Positions 6,920-13,509 of a stretch of 15,233 bases of DNA are shown piece by piece. Made by a program: the position numbers and the translations under genes. The stretch spans positions 8,935 to 24,167 of the forward strand of contig DOUP01000307.1 in assembly GCA_003520545.1 (NCBI GenBank). Direction: 5' to 3'. Below the pieces are notes generated by a model, which had not been told where the DNA came from, made no database searches, and saw only the letters and a list, made by a program, of their open reading frames with translations. This DNA comes from Maritimibacter sp. Lineage in GTDB: Bacteria > Pseudomonadota > Alphaproteobacteria > Rhodobacterales > Rhodobacteraceae. Position 1 is the stretch's first letter, and each line of letters starts with the position of its first letter.

Positions 6920-7807
6920 TTTCGAAATGTCGGACAGGAAGTCGATGAAGGCGCGCAGGCGCGGGGACATGAGCATGCGGTGCGGGTAGACCACGGAGAG
7001 GATCGAGGCGGACAGGTCGAATGTTACCGCGCCTCCGACCGCGACGAGCGTGCCGTCCGACACGGGCTTGCGACAATAGAGCTCGGGCAGGGGTGACAGG
7101 CCCGCGCCTCCGATCACGGCCTGCCGGACGACCAGCGGATCGTTGACATGGGTGATCCCGGTGAGCAGGTCTATGTGGGTTGCCGTGCCCGCCGCGTGCA
7201 CCGGCATTCGGGCAAGTCCGTAGCGTGTTTCACAAAGCTGGACATGTTGTCGAAGTCCTTCTGGCGTGGGGTCGATGTTGTTCTTTTCCAAGTAGGCGGG
7301 GCGCGTCACCCAGGCGAGGTGGCCCGACAGAGGCGTGCGAGAAATCAGGTCGCTGCCCTGAAGCGGGCCGACCACCACCGCCACGTCGATCCGGTCGCGC
7401 AGCGGGTCGATACCCTGCGCCGTGACGATGATCTCAAGCTCGACCTCGGGATAGCGTTCCGCGAACTGCGCAAGCCGGGGTGCGACCACTTCCTGCGCGA
7501 AGGCCGGGGGCAGGGCGACGGCAAGCCGACCGGCGGGTTCCGAACTGAGCCCGGCGGCGGTCGCGTCCGCCTCGCGCACCTGTTCGAGGATCAAGAGCGC
7601 CTGCCGGTAGAAGGTCTGGCCTTCCGGTGTCAGGCGGATGTTGCGGGAGTTGCGCACGAAGAGCCGAAAGCCAAGGGCCTGTTCCAGCCGGGCAAGCGCG
7701 CTGGACACGGTCGATTTCGACAGGCCCAAGGTGCGCGCCGCCGCGCTCAGACCATTCTGTTCGACGATCGCGGCAAAGATCGGCACATCGTCTATCCGCC
7801 ACTTCAT
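6917..7807 (-). CDS. LysR-type transcriptional regulator
   Basis: This is a 296-residue LysR-family protein. The N-terminal winged helix-turn-helix spans about residues 4-62: VPIFAAIVEQNGLSAAARTL, then LSKSTVSSALARLEQALGFRLF, then RLTPEGQTFY. The effector-binding domain fills about residues 88-290. The ATG at 7807 is chosen because GGAGGG lies at 7812-7817, and the protein then starts in the usual LysR way. An in-frame ATG at 7819 would include that ribosome site in the coding region. It is divergent from the ring-cleavage dioxygenase gene, the classic LysR layout, so it most likely activates that gene in response to its substrate or an intermediate and represses itself. The effector is unknown, though an aromatic acid such as gallate is the natural guess. 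Confidence 0.92.
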   Translation of the reverse strand: MKWRIDDVPIFAAIVEQNGLSAAARTLGLSKSTVSSALARLEQALGFRLFVRNSRNIRLTPEGQTFYRQALLILEQVREADATAAGLSSEPAGRLAVALPPAFAQEVVAPRLAQFAERYPEVELEIIVTAQGIDPLRDRIDVAVVVGPLQGSDLISRTPLSGHLAWVTRPAYLEKNNIDPTPEGLRQHVQLCETRYGLARMPVHAAGTATHIDLLTGITHVNDPLVVRQAVIGGAGLSPLPELYCRKPVSDGTLVAVGGAVTFDLSASILSVVYPHRMLMSPRLRAFIDFLSDISK

Positions 7808-7820
7808 GGTTCCCTCCATC

Positions 7821-7862
7821 GTTCGGAAAAGCGAACGCTGGATACGAAAACACTTAATTGTG
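7821..7862. promoter_or_regulatory. candidate LysR binding sites
   Basis: A perfect dyad GTTCG-N6-CGAAC (7821-7836) contains a T-N11-A pattern (T7822, A7834), as LysR proteins prefer. A weaker CAC-N6-GTG dyad follows at 7851-7862. If transcription of the dioxygenase starts near 7892, their centres lie about -63 and -35, matching the recognition and activation sites of typical LysR promoters. The first dyad is also 14 nt upstream of the regulator's own start codon, which would allow autorepression. Confidence 0.5.
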
Positions 7863-7885
7863 CGGGTGTCACGACCGTTTATGAT
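7858..7885 (+). promoter_or_regulatory. candidate sigma-70 promoter of the dioxygenase gene
   Basis: TTGTGC (7858-7863) and TATGAT (7880-7885) are separated by 16 nt and point at the dioxygenase gene. The predicted start near 7892 gives a leader of about 87 nt. The -35 box is weak, as is usual for LysR-activated promoters. Confidence 0.4.
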
Positions 7886-7965
7886 CGTCAGACGGAGGAG
7901 CACTGGCCGCTGCCGGTCAGGAGCGGGGTAGACCGTCCGAAACGGACAACGCCCCCACGACATTC

Positions 7966-7970
7966 GGAGG
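7966..7970 (+). promoter_or_regulatory. ribosome binding site deciding the dioxygenase start
   Basis: GGAGG lies 8 nt before the ATG at 7979. It fixes the start right before the conserved ARIIGGIGASHSPT and excludes the open in-frame stretch reaching back into the LysR gene. Confidence 0.85.
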
Positions 7971-7978
7971 ATCACGAC

Positions 7979-9259
7979 ATGGCACGTATCATCGGGGGCA
8001 TTGGTGCCTCCCATTCGCCCACCATCGGTTTCGCGAAAGACACCAACAAGCACAACGACCCGGCCTGGAAACCGATCTTCGACGGCTTCGACGTGGTGCG
8101 CCAGTGGGTGCAGGACAAAGAGATCGACGTGATTTTCCTGATCTACAACGACCATGTCACGTCGTTCTATTTCGACCACTACCCGTTTTTCTCGATGGGG
8201 ATCGACGACACCTATTACCCGGCGGATGAAGGTGGCGGACCGCGTGACGTGCCGCCCGCGACCGGGCACCTCGGACTGAGCCAGCACATTGCCATGGCGT
8301 TGACCGCCGACGAGTTTGACATGTCGTTCTTTCAAGGCAAGCCCGTCGATCACGGGATGCTGTCGCCGCTGTCGATGCTGGGGGATGCGGATGGGCCATG
8401 GCCGGGCAAGGTCGTGCCGCTGCATTGCGGATTGTTGCAATTGCCGATCCCGTCGCCGAAGCGGATGTACAAACTCGGGAAAAGCCTGCGCAAGGCGATC
8501 GAGAGCTATCCCGAGGATCTCAACGTGGCGATCATGGCGACAGGCGGGCTGAGCCACCAGGTCCATGGCGAGCGCGCGGGCTTCATCAACGAAGAGTGGG
8601 ACGACACCTTCCTTGAGCTGATCGAGACAGACCCCGAGCAACTCGCCGATATGCGGCTGGCCGACTACGTGGTGAAAGGCGGTATGGAAGGGGCCGAGGT
8701 CATCATGTGGCTGATCATGCGCGGCGCGCTGTCGGACAACGTGACCTTGAAGCACAAGGCGACCTATGCGCCGTCTGTCACTAATATCGCAACGATGATA
8801 CTGGAAGACGACGGCGCGCCCGCTACAGAGGAAGACAAAGCCGCTTACCGGGATCACATGGGGTATCAGCTTGCCGGGGCCGAACAGGTTGAAGGCACGC
8901 ATCCCCTGACCCATGCCCGCTCTCACGCGGCGTTCCGGATCAACAGTTTCCTTCACGACCTCATCCAGCCGGCTCACCGCGAGCGGTTCAGGACAGACTT
9001 CGATGCGCTGGCCGCAGAGCGGGGTCTGACGGAGGAGGAAATCGCGCTCATCAAGGGGCGACAATGGATCGAGATGATCCATTACGGCGTGAGTTTCTTC
9101 ATGCTTGAAAAGATGGCCGCCGTGCTTGGCGTGCCCAATCCCGAAGTCTACGCCGCCTTCCGGGGTGAGACGCTCGAAGAGTTCCAGGCCTCTCGCAAGG
9201 TGCCGATCAGCTACGGGGTTGGCGGCGGTGACAAGGCCAGGGAAATGAACGACGCCTGA
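7979..9259 (+). CDS. galA: gallate dioxygenase-like class III extradiol dioxygenase (LigB-LigA fusion)
   Basis: This is a 426-residue single-chain extradiol dioxygenase. A LigB-type catalytic domain spans about residues 1-280, and a LigA-type domain about 290-395 (FLHDLIQPAHRERF ... GLTEEEIALI ... WIEMIHYGVSFFMLEK). This fusion and length are those of gallate dioxygenase (DesB/GalA, about 420 residues), which cleaves gallate to 4-oxalomesaconate with Fe(II) and O2. Predicted iron ligands are His12, His59 (YNDH) and Glu240 (GGMEGAE). His125 (DHG) and His193 (LSHQVHGERAG) match the other conserved active-site histidines. Glu377, Tyr391 and Tyr412 fall at the positions I recall for substrate contacts from the partner subunit of DesB, which favours gallate over protocatechuate. 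That numbering is from memory. The gene is divergent from the LysR regulator and 71 bp ahead of a TRAP transporter. 3-O-methylgallate or protocatechuate remain possible substrates. Confidence 0.9.
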   Translation: MARIIGGIGASHSPTIGFAKDTNKHNDPAWKPIFDGFDVVRQWVQDKEIDVIFLIYNDHVTSFYFDHYPFFSMGIDDTYYPADEGGGPRDVPPATGHLGLSQHIAMALTADEFDMSFFQGKPVDHGMLSPLSMLGDADGPWPGKVVPLHCGLLQLPIPSPKRMYKLGKSLRKAIESYPEDLNVAIMATGGLSHQVHGERAGFINEEWDDTFLELIETDPEQLADMRLADYVVKGGMEGAEVIMWLIMRGALSDNVTLKHKATYAPSVTNIATMILEDDGAPATEEDKAAYRDHMGYQLAGAEQVEGTHPLTHARSHAAFRINSFLHDLIQPAHRERFRTDFDALAAERGLTEEEIALIKGRQWIEMIHYGVSFFMLEKMAAVLGVPNPEVYAAFRGETLEEFQASRKVPISYGVGGGDKAREMNDA

Positions 9260-9268
9260 GGCGGCGTC
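9251..9268 (+). other. stem-loop over the dioxygenase stop codon
   Basis: GACGCC (9251-9256) pairs perfectly with GGCGTC (9263-9268) around a 6-nt loop containing the stop codon. No T-tract follows. It may act as a 3' stabiliser or partial transcript end between the dioxygenase and the TRAP genes. Confidence 0.4.
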
Positions 9269-9278
9269 CCGATATCGA

Positions 9279-9303
9279 CGGTCCAGGTCGCTCGCCCGGA
9301 CCG
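9279..9303 (+). other. second stem-loop in the dioxygenase-dctP spacer
   Basis: CGGTCC (9279-9284) pairs perfectly with GGACCG (9298-9303) around a 13-nt loop. It is followed by an A-rich leader (AAACAAAACCCAAAAGGGAGG) that carries the dctP ribosome site, not by a T-tract. It could tune expression of the highly needed binding protein relative to the enzyme. Confidence 0.4.
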
Positions 9304-9330
9304 AAACAAAACCCAAAAGGGAGGATTACC

Positions 9331-10317
9331 ATGGGTATCATCACCAAACTCGGTGCAGCGGCGCTTGCCGTGACATTTGCCACCGGCGCGCAGGCGCAGG
9401 AATTGAAGCTGGCGGACTTCCAGCCACCCACCCACTTCATCGTGGATACCACCTATGGCCCCTTCGCCGACGCGATCTCGGCGGCCACCGATGGTGAGGT
9501 GACGGTCGACGTGTTCATGGGCGGAGAGCTGGGGGCCGGTCCGCTTGAACAATACAACCGTGTCGTTGACGGGGTGGCGGATATCGCCTTTGGCCTTCCG
9601 GGCTATACCGCGTCGAATTTCCCGCTCACGCTGATCAGCGAGCTTCCGGGCGTCATTACCGCCGAGGGTGGCACCAAGGCGATGATGGACAACGTGGACA
9701 TGCTGTCGGATGAATACCGTCGCGTGCAACTGGTTGGCCTGTGGAACAACGCGCCAAACCTGCTCTTGATGGCCGAGAAAACCGTTTCGTCGATGGACGA
9801 TCTCTCCGGTCTCAACATCCGTGTGCCGTCGCGCAATGCGGGGCTGGTGGTTCAGGCCTGGGGCGCCAACCCGGTGTCCATGCCCGCTCCGGAAATCTAC
9901 AACGCGATGCAGACGGGCGTGATCGACGGGGCCATGATCGACCCGACGACGTTGAAAGCCTTCAAGCTCGCCGAGGTGACCACCTCGATCACGCAGGGCA
10001 TGGATACGACGATTTCCGAGTTCTTCCTGATCATGAACCGGGACGTGTTCAATGGGCTGGATGACACGGCCCGGCAGGCTGTTCTGGAGGCAGGGCGCGA
10101 CGCCGCGATGACCGCCGGGTCGACGTGGCTCCGGATCGCGGATCAGTCCATGGCGGACTTCGAGGCCACGGACGGCAAAGAGGTCATCACCCTGTCCGAC
10201 GAGGAAGCCGCCCGGTTCAACGAAGCCTCCGGGGCCGCCGTGGCGCAGATCGTGGCGGACGCCGAGGCCGAGGGCATCCCGGCGCAGGCCTGGATCGACG
10301 CGCTCAAGGCTGACTGA
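9331..10317 (+). CDS. dctP: TRAP transporter substrate-binding protein (DctP family)
   Basis: This is a 328-residue periplasmic solute receptor. A Sec signal peptide covers residues 1-22, with cleavage after AQA. The mature protein shows the DctP pattern: FADAISAATDGEVTVDVFMGG, GVADIAFGLPGY, then SGLNIRVPSR with the conserved carboxylate-binding arginine at 164, and MPAPEIYNAMQTGVIDGAMI. GGGAGG 8-9 nt before the ATG confirms the start. TRAP receptors bind organic acids through that arginine, so the ligand is probably a carboxylate. The position right behind the gallate-type dioxygenase on the same strand suggests an aromatic acid, though ligand identity is inference. It is followed at 2 nt by dctQ. 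Confidence 0.94.
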   Translation: MGIITKLGAAALAVTFATGAQAQELKLADFQPPTHFIVDTTYGPFADAISAATDGEVTVDVFMGGELGAGPLEQYNRVVDGVADIAFGLPGYTASNFPLTLISELPGVITAEGGTKAMMDNVDMLSDEYRRVQLVGLWNNAPNLLLMAEKTVSSMDDLSGLNIRVPSRNAGLVVQAWGANPVSMPAPEIYNAMQTGVIDGAMIDPTTLKAFKLAEVTTSITQGMDTTISEFFLIMNRDVFNGLDDTARQAVLEAGRDAAMTAGSTWLRIADQSMADFEATDGKEVITLSDEEAARFNEASGAAVAQIVADAEAEGIPAQAWIDALKAD

Positions 10318-10319
10318 TC

Positions 10320-10841
10320 GTGACAGAGCGGAAACCATGGACCTGGCCGGACCGTTTCGGCCGGGCAACCCTGATCCTCGCCGTGCTGGCGGGGATCTTG
10401 CTTGTCTTCATGATGGTGCTGATCACCTCTGCCGTGCTCATGCGCTACGTCGCGGGCCAGCCGATCCTCGGCGTGAACGAGATCGTGCAACTGACCGCCG
10501 TTGCGCTCACCATGTTGGCGCTGCCTTACGCGACCTACACGATGAACCATGTGCGCGCCGATATCTTTGATCCACTTTTGGGTCGATGGGGTCGGTTCAT
10601 CGCCGATATCGGGTCCCGGCTGGTGTCGATCTTCGTGCTCGGGCACCTGGTGCGCCGTGCCTGGATGAAAGCGCTCGACGCCCTTGAGTTCGGCGACGCG
10701 ACCAACATGCTGAGCCTGCCGACCTGGCCGCTCTATGCGCTTATCCTCGTCGGTATCAGTGCCTCCATCCTGGTGTTCGCCATGCAGATCGTCCTGATCG
10801 TGCGGCAGGGACATGCCATGGGGGATGCGAAACATGCCTGA
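10320..10841 (+). CDS. dctQ: TRAP transporter small permease (DctQ family)
   Basis: This is a 173-residue membrane protein of about four helices (roughly residues 16-38, 52-72, 92-112 and 136-161). It has the DctQ landmarks MRYVAGQPILGVNEI (41-55) and HVRADIFDPLL (77-87). It starts with GTG two nt after the dctP stop, with an AAGG 10 nt upstream (10306-10309) as the only ribosome site. It probably forms the scaffold for the large permease and is translated coupled to dctP. The last 8 bp overlap dctM. Confidence 0.92.
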   Translation: MTERKPWTWPDRFGRATLILAVLAGILLVFMMVLITSAVLMRYVAGQPILGVNEIVQLTAVALTMLALPYATYTMNHVRADIFDPLLGRWGRFIADIGSRLVSIFVLGHLVRRAWMKALDALEFGDATNMLSLPTWPLYALILVGISASILVFAMQIVLIVRQGHAMGDAKHA

Positions 10842-12138
10842 TATTGTTCTTGGCATACTGGGGTTCGTCGCGCTCTTCGGGTTCATGGTTCTGCGCACCC
10901 CGGTGGCCTTTGCCATGCTGATTACCGGGTTTCTCGGCACATGGATTCTCGACGGGATGAACCGGGCGACCGCCGTGCTGGTGACGGAAACCTATTCCGC
11001 GGTCGCCAATTACTCGCTCATCGTGGTGCCGATGTTCATCCTTCTGGGCAACGTCGCATCGGAGGCCGGCTTTTCGCGCGGGCTTTACGATGCCGCCTAT
11101 GCCTGGGTCGGGCGCCTGCGGGGCGGCCTCGCCTCGGCCAGCGTGATCGGCTGTGCGGCCTTTTCCGCAGTGTCCGGCTCATCGGTCGCAACCGCTGTGA
11201 CCATCGGCAAGGTTGCCTTGCCGGAGATGAAGCGGCTTGGTTACGGAACGGGCCTGTCGACCGGCTCCATCGCGGCGGGCGGCACGCTTGGCTTCCTGAT
11301 CCCGCCGTCCACGGGGTTCGTCATGTACGCGATCCTGACCGAGGAAAGCATTGGCCGTTTGTTCATGGCCGGTATCCTTCCGGGTATCCTTATGATGTCG
11401 CTCTTCATGTTCGCGATCTGGATCACGACGCTGCGCGATCCCGCGGCCGGTCCGCGCGGTGAGAAAGTCGCCCTGTCCCGGCGGTTTTCGACCCTGCTGT
11501 CTGCCCTGCCGCTGATCGCGGTGATCGTCGTGTCGATCGGGGGGATCTACATCGGGGCCTTTACCCCGGTCGAAGCCTCGGGGGTTGGGGCCGCTCTGAC
11601 GGTTCTTTTCGCTTTCGCCCTGCGCAAGATCGACCTGAAGGGGTTCGGGCGTGCGGTGATCGAAACCGTCACCACCTCGACCATGCTCTACATGATCGTG
11701 ATCGGGGCCAATGTGCTCAACCCGTTCCTGTCGTTGACCGGCGTGCCGAGCGGGCTTGAAAACGGGCTCGCCGCATTGGGTCTTGGACCCTATGGCACCT
11801 TGGTTATCATCCTGCTGACCTACGTGGTTCTGGGAATGTTTCTCGACGGTCTGGCGATGTTGGTCATCACGGTTCCGATCTACTACCCGGTGATCGTGGC
11901 GCTTGGTTTCGATCCGATCTGGTTCGGGGTTATCGCCGTGATCGTCATCGAGATGGGGATGATCACGCCGCCCGTGGGCCTGAACGTTTTCGTGGTGCGA
12001 AACGTGGCGGGCGATGTGGCTCTGTCCACGGTGTTCCGGGGGGTCCTGCCGTTTCTTTTGGCGATGATTGCCTGCCTGCTTCTGATCATCGCGTTCCCGC
12101 AGATCGCTCTGACCATCCCGAACTCGATGTTCAACTAG
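10834..12138 (+). CDS. dctM: TRAP transporter large permease (DctM family)
   Basis: This is a 434-residue, almost wholly hydrophobic Na+-coupled permease. It carries the family core SGSSVATAVTIGKVALPEMK followed by GYGTGLSTGSIAAGGTLGFL, then IPPSTGFVMYAILTEES and LFMAGILPGIL. The matching second repeat ends with MGMITPPVGLNVFVV. The ATG at 10834 (MPDIVLGILGF) is preferred to the in-frame ATG at 10813. GGGG precedes it at 10820-10824, and the protein then begins directly with its first helix. It overlaps dctQ by 8 bp and closes the plus-strand unit. It is convergent with the UPF0261 gene, 141 bp away. Confidence 0.94.
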   Translation: MPDIVLGILGFVALFGFMVLRTPVAFAMLITGFLGTWILDGMNRATAVLVTETYSAVANYSLIVVPMFILLGNVASEAGFSRGLYDAAYAWVGRLRGGLASASVIGCAAFSAVSGSSVATAVTIGKVALPEMKRLGYGTGLSTGSIAAGGTLGFLIPPSTGFVMYAILTEESIGRLFMAGILPGILMMSLFMFAIWITTLRDPAAGPRGEKVALSRRFSTLLSALPLIAVIVVSIGGIYIGAFTPVEASGVGAALTVLFAFALRKIDLKGFGRAVIETVTTSTMLYMIVIGANVLNPFLSLTGVPSGLENGLAALGLGPYGTLVIILLTYVVLGMFLDGLAMLVITVPIYYPVIVALGFDPIWFGVIAVIVIEMGMITPPVGLNVFVVRNVAGDVALSTVFRGVLPFLLAMIACLLLIIAFPQIALTIPNSMFN

Positions 12139-12188
12139 GCCGCGGACTTATTACGCCGGATCGCGGGGAGGGTTATGCCGCCCGTGAA

Positions 12189-12249
12189 GACCCGCCCGGG
12201 TCAGGGCAGCCTCATCGACCTGCGCGTCACCATGCCCCCGAAATCGGGG
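12189..12249. other. convergent gap with two stem-loops
   Basis: The 141-bp gap between dctM and the convergent UPF0261 gene holds two hairpins. GACCC-GCCC-GGGTC spans 12189-12202, and CCCCG-AAAT-CGGGG spans 12236-12249. Neither is followed by a T-tract on either strand. They may still act as weak or factor-assisted terminators for the two converging transcripts. I see no gene in the gap. Confidence 0.35.
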
Positions 12250-12279
12250 ACGAGTGCCTGTCGATCGGTTACGGGGGCG

Positions 12280-13509
12280 TTACTTGATAAGGCCCTGCGC
12301 GCACCAGCCGTCGAACACATCGAGCGCCGCGGCAACGAATTCGGGGTCGTTGATATGGCAGTCGAGTTCCACGAGGTCGACATTCGGCGGAAGGCAGGTG
12401 CGAATTTCGTCGATGAAGGCTGACAGTCCTTCCGGATCTTGCAGGATGCCGCCGGCCCGGTCCCATTCGTGGCCGCCGTGCAGCGGCAGAAGGAAGGTGA
12501 CGGGGCCGGTGGCGGTTGCCAGGCGTTCGCACATGTCGCGCGCCATTTCTCGGCGCTGATCCGGGGTCATCAGGACCGAGGAGATCAGGCGGTTGTGTGC
12601 GTGCACCTCCTGTCCCGCGAGTTTATCCGGCAGGGGCTGCCAACCGACGAGGTCGATCAGGTCGTAGCACCCTATGGAAATGAGCTGTGGAATGCCGAGG
12701 CGCCCGGCGTTGGTCATGCGGGAGTCCCCCGCGTGAACGCTGGACCCCATGATCAAATTGCCGATTTCCTGCGGGGCGAAATCCATGACGGCGGCAAGGG
12801 AGCCTTGCCCGGCCAGGCTTTCAAACGCGCGCCCGCCCATGCCGGTCGCGTGGAACACCGCGGCTTCGAAGCCGCGATCCTCGAGCGCCGGTTTCAGATC
12901 CACCATGTATTTCAACGCGGTCTTTCCGAACGAGGTCATACCGATGAGCGGACGGTCACGCGCAGGTTTTTCGACGGCGCGTGCGGCACCGACAACCGCG
13001 CCCGCGGCCTGCGAGAGCGATGCCTTGCAGACCGAGTTGAGGCCATAGAGCCCGCCGACCCAGAGGATCATCTGGACATCCGCGGGCAGGCGGTCGGGCG
13101 GGATGAGCGGAGAGAAGCTGATCGTCGAGACGATGTATTTCGGCACCCCGATGGGCAGGCCGCTGCACACGTCGAGGGCAAGATCGGTGCCCATGCTGCC
13201 ACCGAGCGCGATGACGCCCTGGAAGCGGCCCTCGTCGCAGAGCTGCGCCGCGAGCGTGGCTGCACCCTTGGCCATGTCCTGCATCGCGAGGTTTTCGTCC
13301 CCGTAGGAAATCGCTTTCTTGATGGTGCTGCCGCCCGCCTCGATCACGTCGTGTTTCGAGAAGTCGGTAGGGGTGGACGGATCGCCAAGCACACTTACGT
13401 CCATGGTGAGAACCTTGCCGCCCTGCGCCCGGATGACCCCGGCGATATAGGACAGCTCGTCGTCCTTGGTGTCGTAGGTGCCGATAACGAGGATGGTCGG
13501 GTCGGTCAT
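12280..13509 (-). CDS. Tm-1-like ATP-binding domain protein (UPF0261 family)
   Basis: This is a 409-residue protein of the UPF0261/Tm-1-like family, named after the tomato virus-resistance protein whose N-terminal domain is related. The first domain (about 1-180) starts ILVIGTYDTKDDE (6-18) and carries the glycine-rich loop ALGGSMGTDL (101-110) and VGGLYGLNSV (151-160). In this family these form a nucleotide-binding site. The second domain (about 190-405) contains GMTSFGKTALKYM, FHATGMGGRAFESL and LHGGHEWD. No catalysed reaction is established, to my knowledge. The start at 13509 overlaps the aldehyde dehydrogenase stop by 4 bp (ATGA) and gives the conserved N-terminus; the ATG at 13521 would add four residues. 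Its place behind an aldehyde dehydrogenase and a tctA gene suggests a catabolic rather than a defence role. Confidence 0.9.
   Translation of the reverse strand: MTDPTILVIGTYDTKDDELSYIAGVIRAQGGKVLTMDVSVLGDPSTPTDFSKHDVIEAGGSTIKKAISYGDENLAMQDMAKGAATLAAQLCDEGRFQGVIALGGSMGTDLALDVCSGLPIGVPKYIVSTISFSPLIPPDRLPADVQMILWVGGLYGLNSVCKASLSQAAGAVVGAARAVEKPARDRPLIGMTSFGKTALKYMVDLKPALEDRGFEAAVFHATGMGGRAFESLAGQGSLAAVMDFAPQEIGNLIMGSSVHAGDSRMTNAGRLGIPQLISIGCYDLIDLVGWQPLPDKLAGQEVHAHNRLISSVLMTPDQRREMARDMCERLATATGPVTFLLPLHGGHEWDRAGGILQDPEGLSAFIDEIRTCLPPNVDLVELDCHINDPEFVAAALDVFDGWCAQGLIK

Noticed and set aside
7148..7978. Extension of the dioxygenase frame back through the LysR gene.
   Set aside because: The stretch is the antisense of LysR. 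The family N-terminus begins exactly at the ATG at 7979 behind GGAGG.
7808..9316. Long open frame on the minus strand continuing upstream of the LysR gene across the dioxygenase (about 500 codons).
   Set aside because: It is antisense to a clearly conserved dioxygenase and has no recognisable domain beyond the LysR part. The LysR start is fixed by its ribosome site at 7812-7817. Long antisense frames are common in GC-rich DNA.
12189..12249. Strong intrinsic terminators in the dctM/UPF0261 gap.
   Set aside because: The hairpins are real but neither is followed by a T-tract, so they are listed only as stem-loops.
12280..13509. Antiviral or defence role for the Tm-1-like protein, because of the plant resistance gene name.
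   Set aside because: The bacterial family is common in metabolic neighbourhoods, and here it is coupled to an aldehyde dehydrogenase and a permease. There are no other defence genes in the window.
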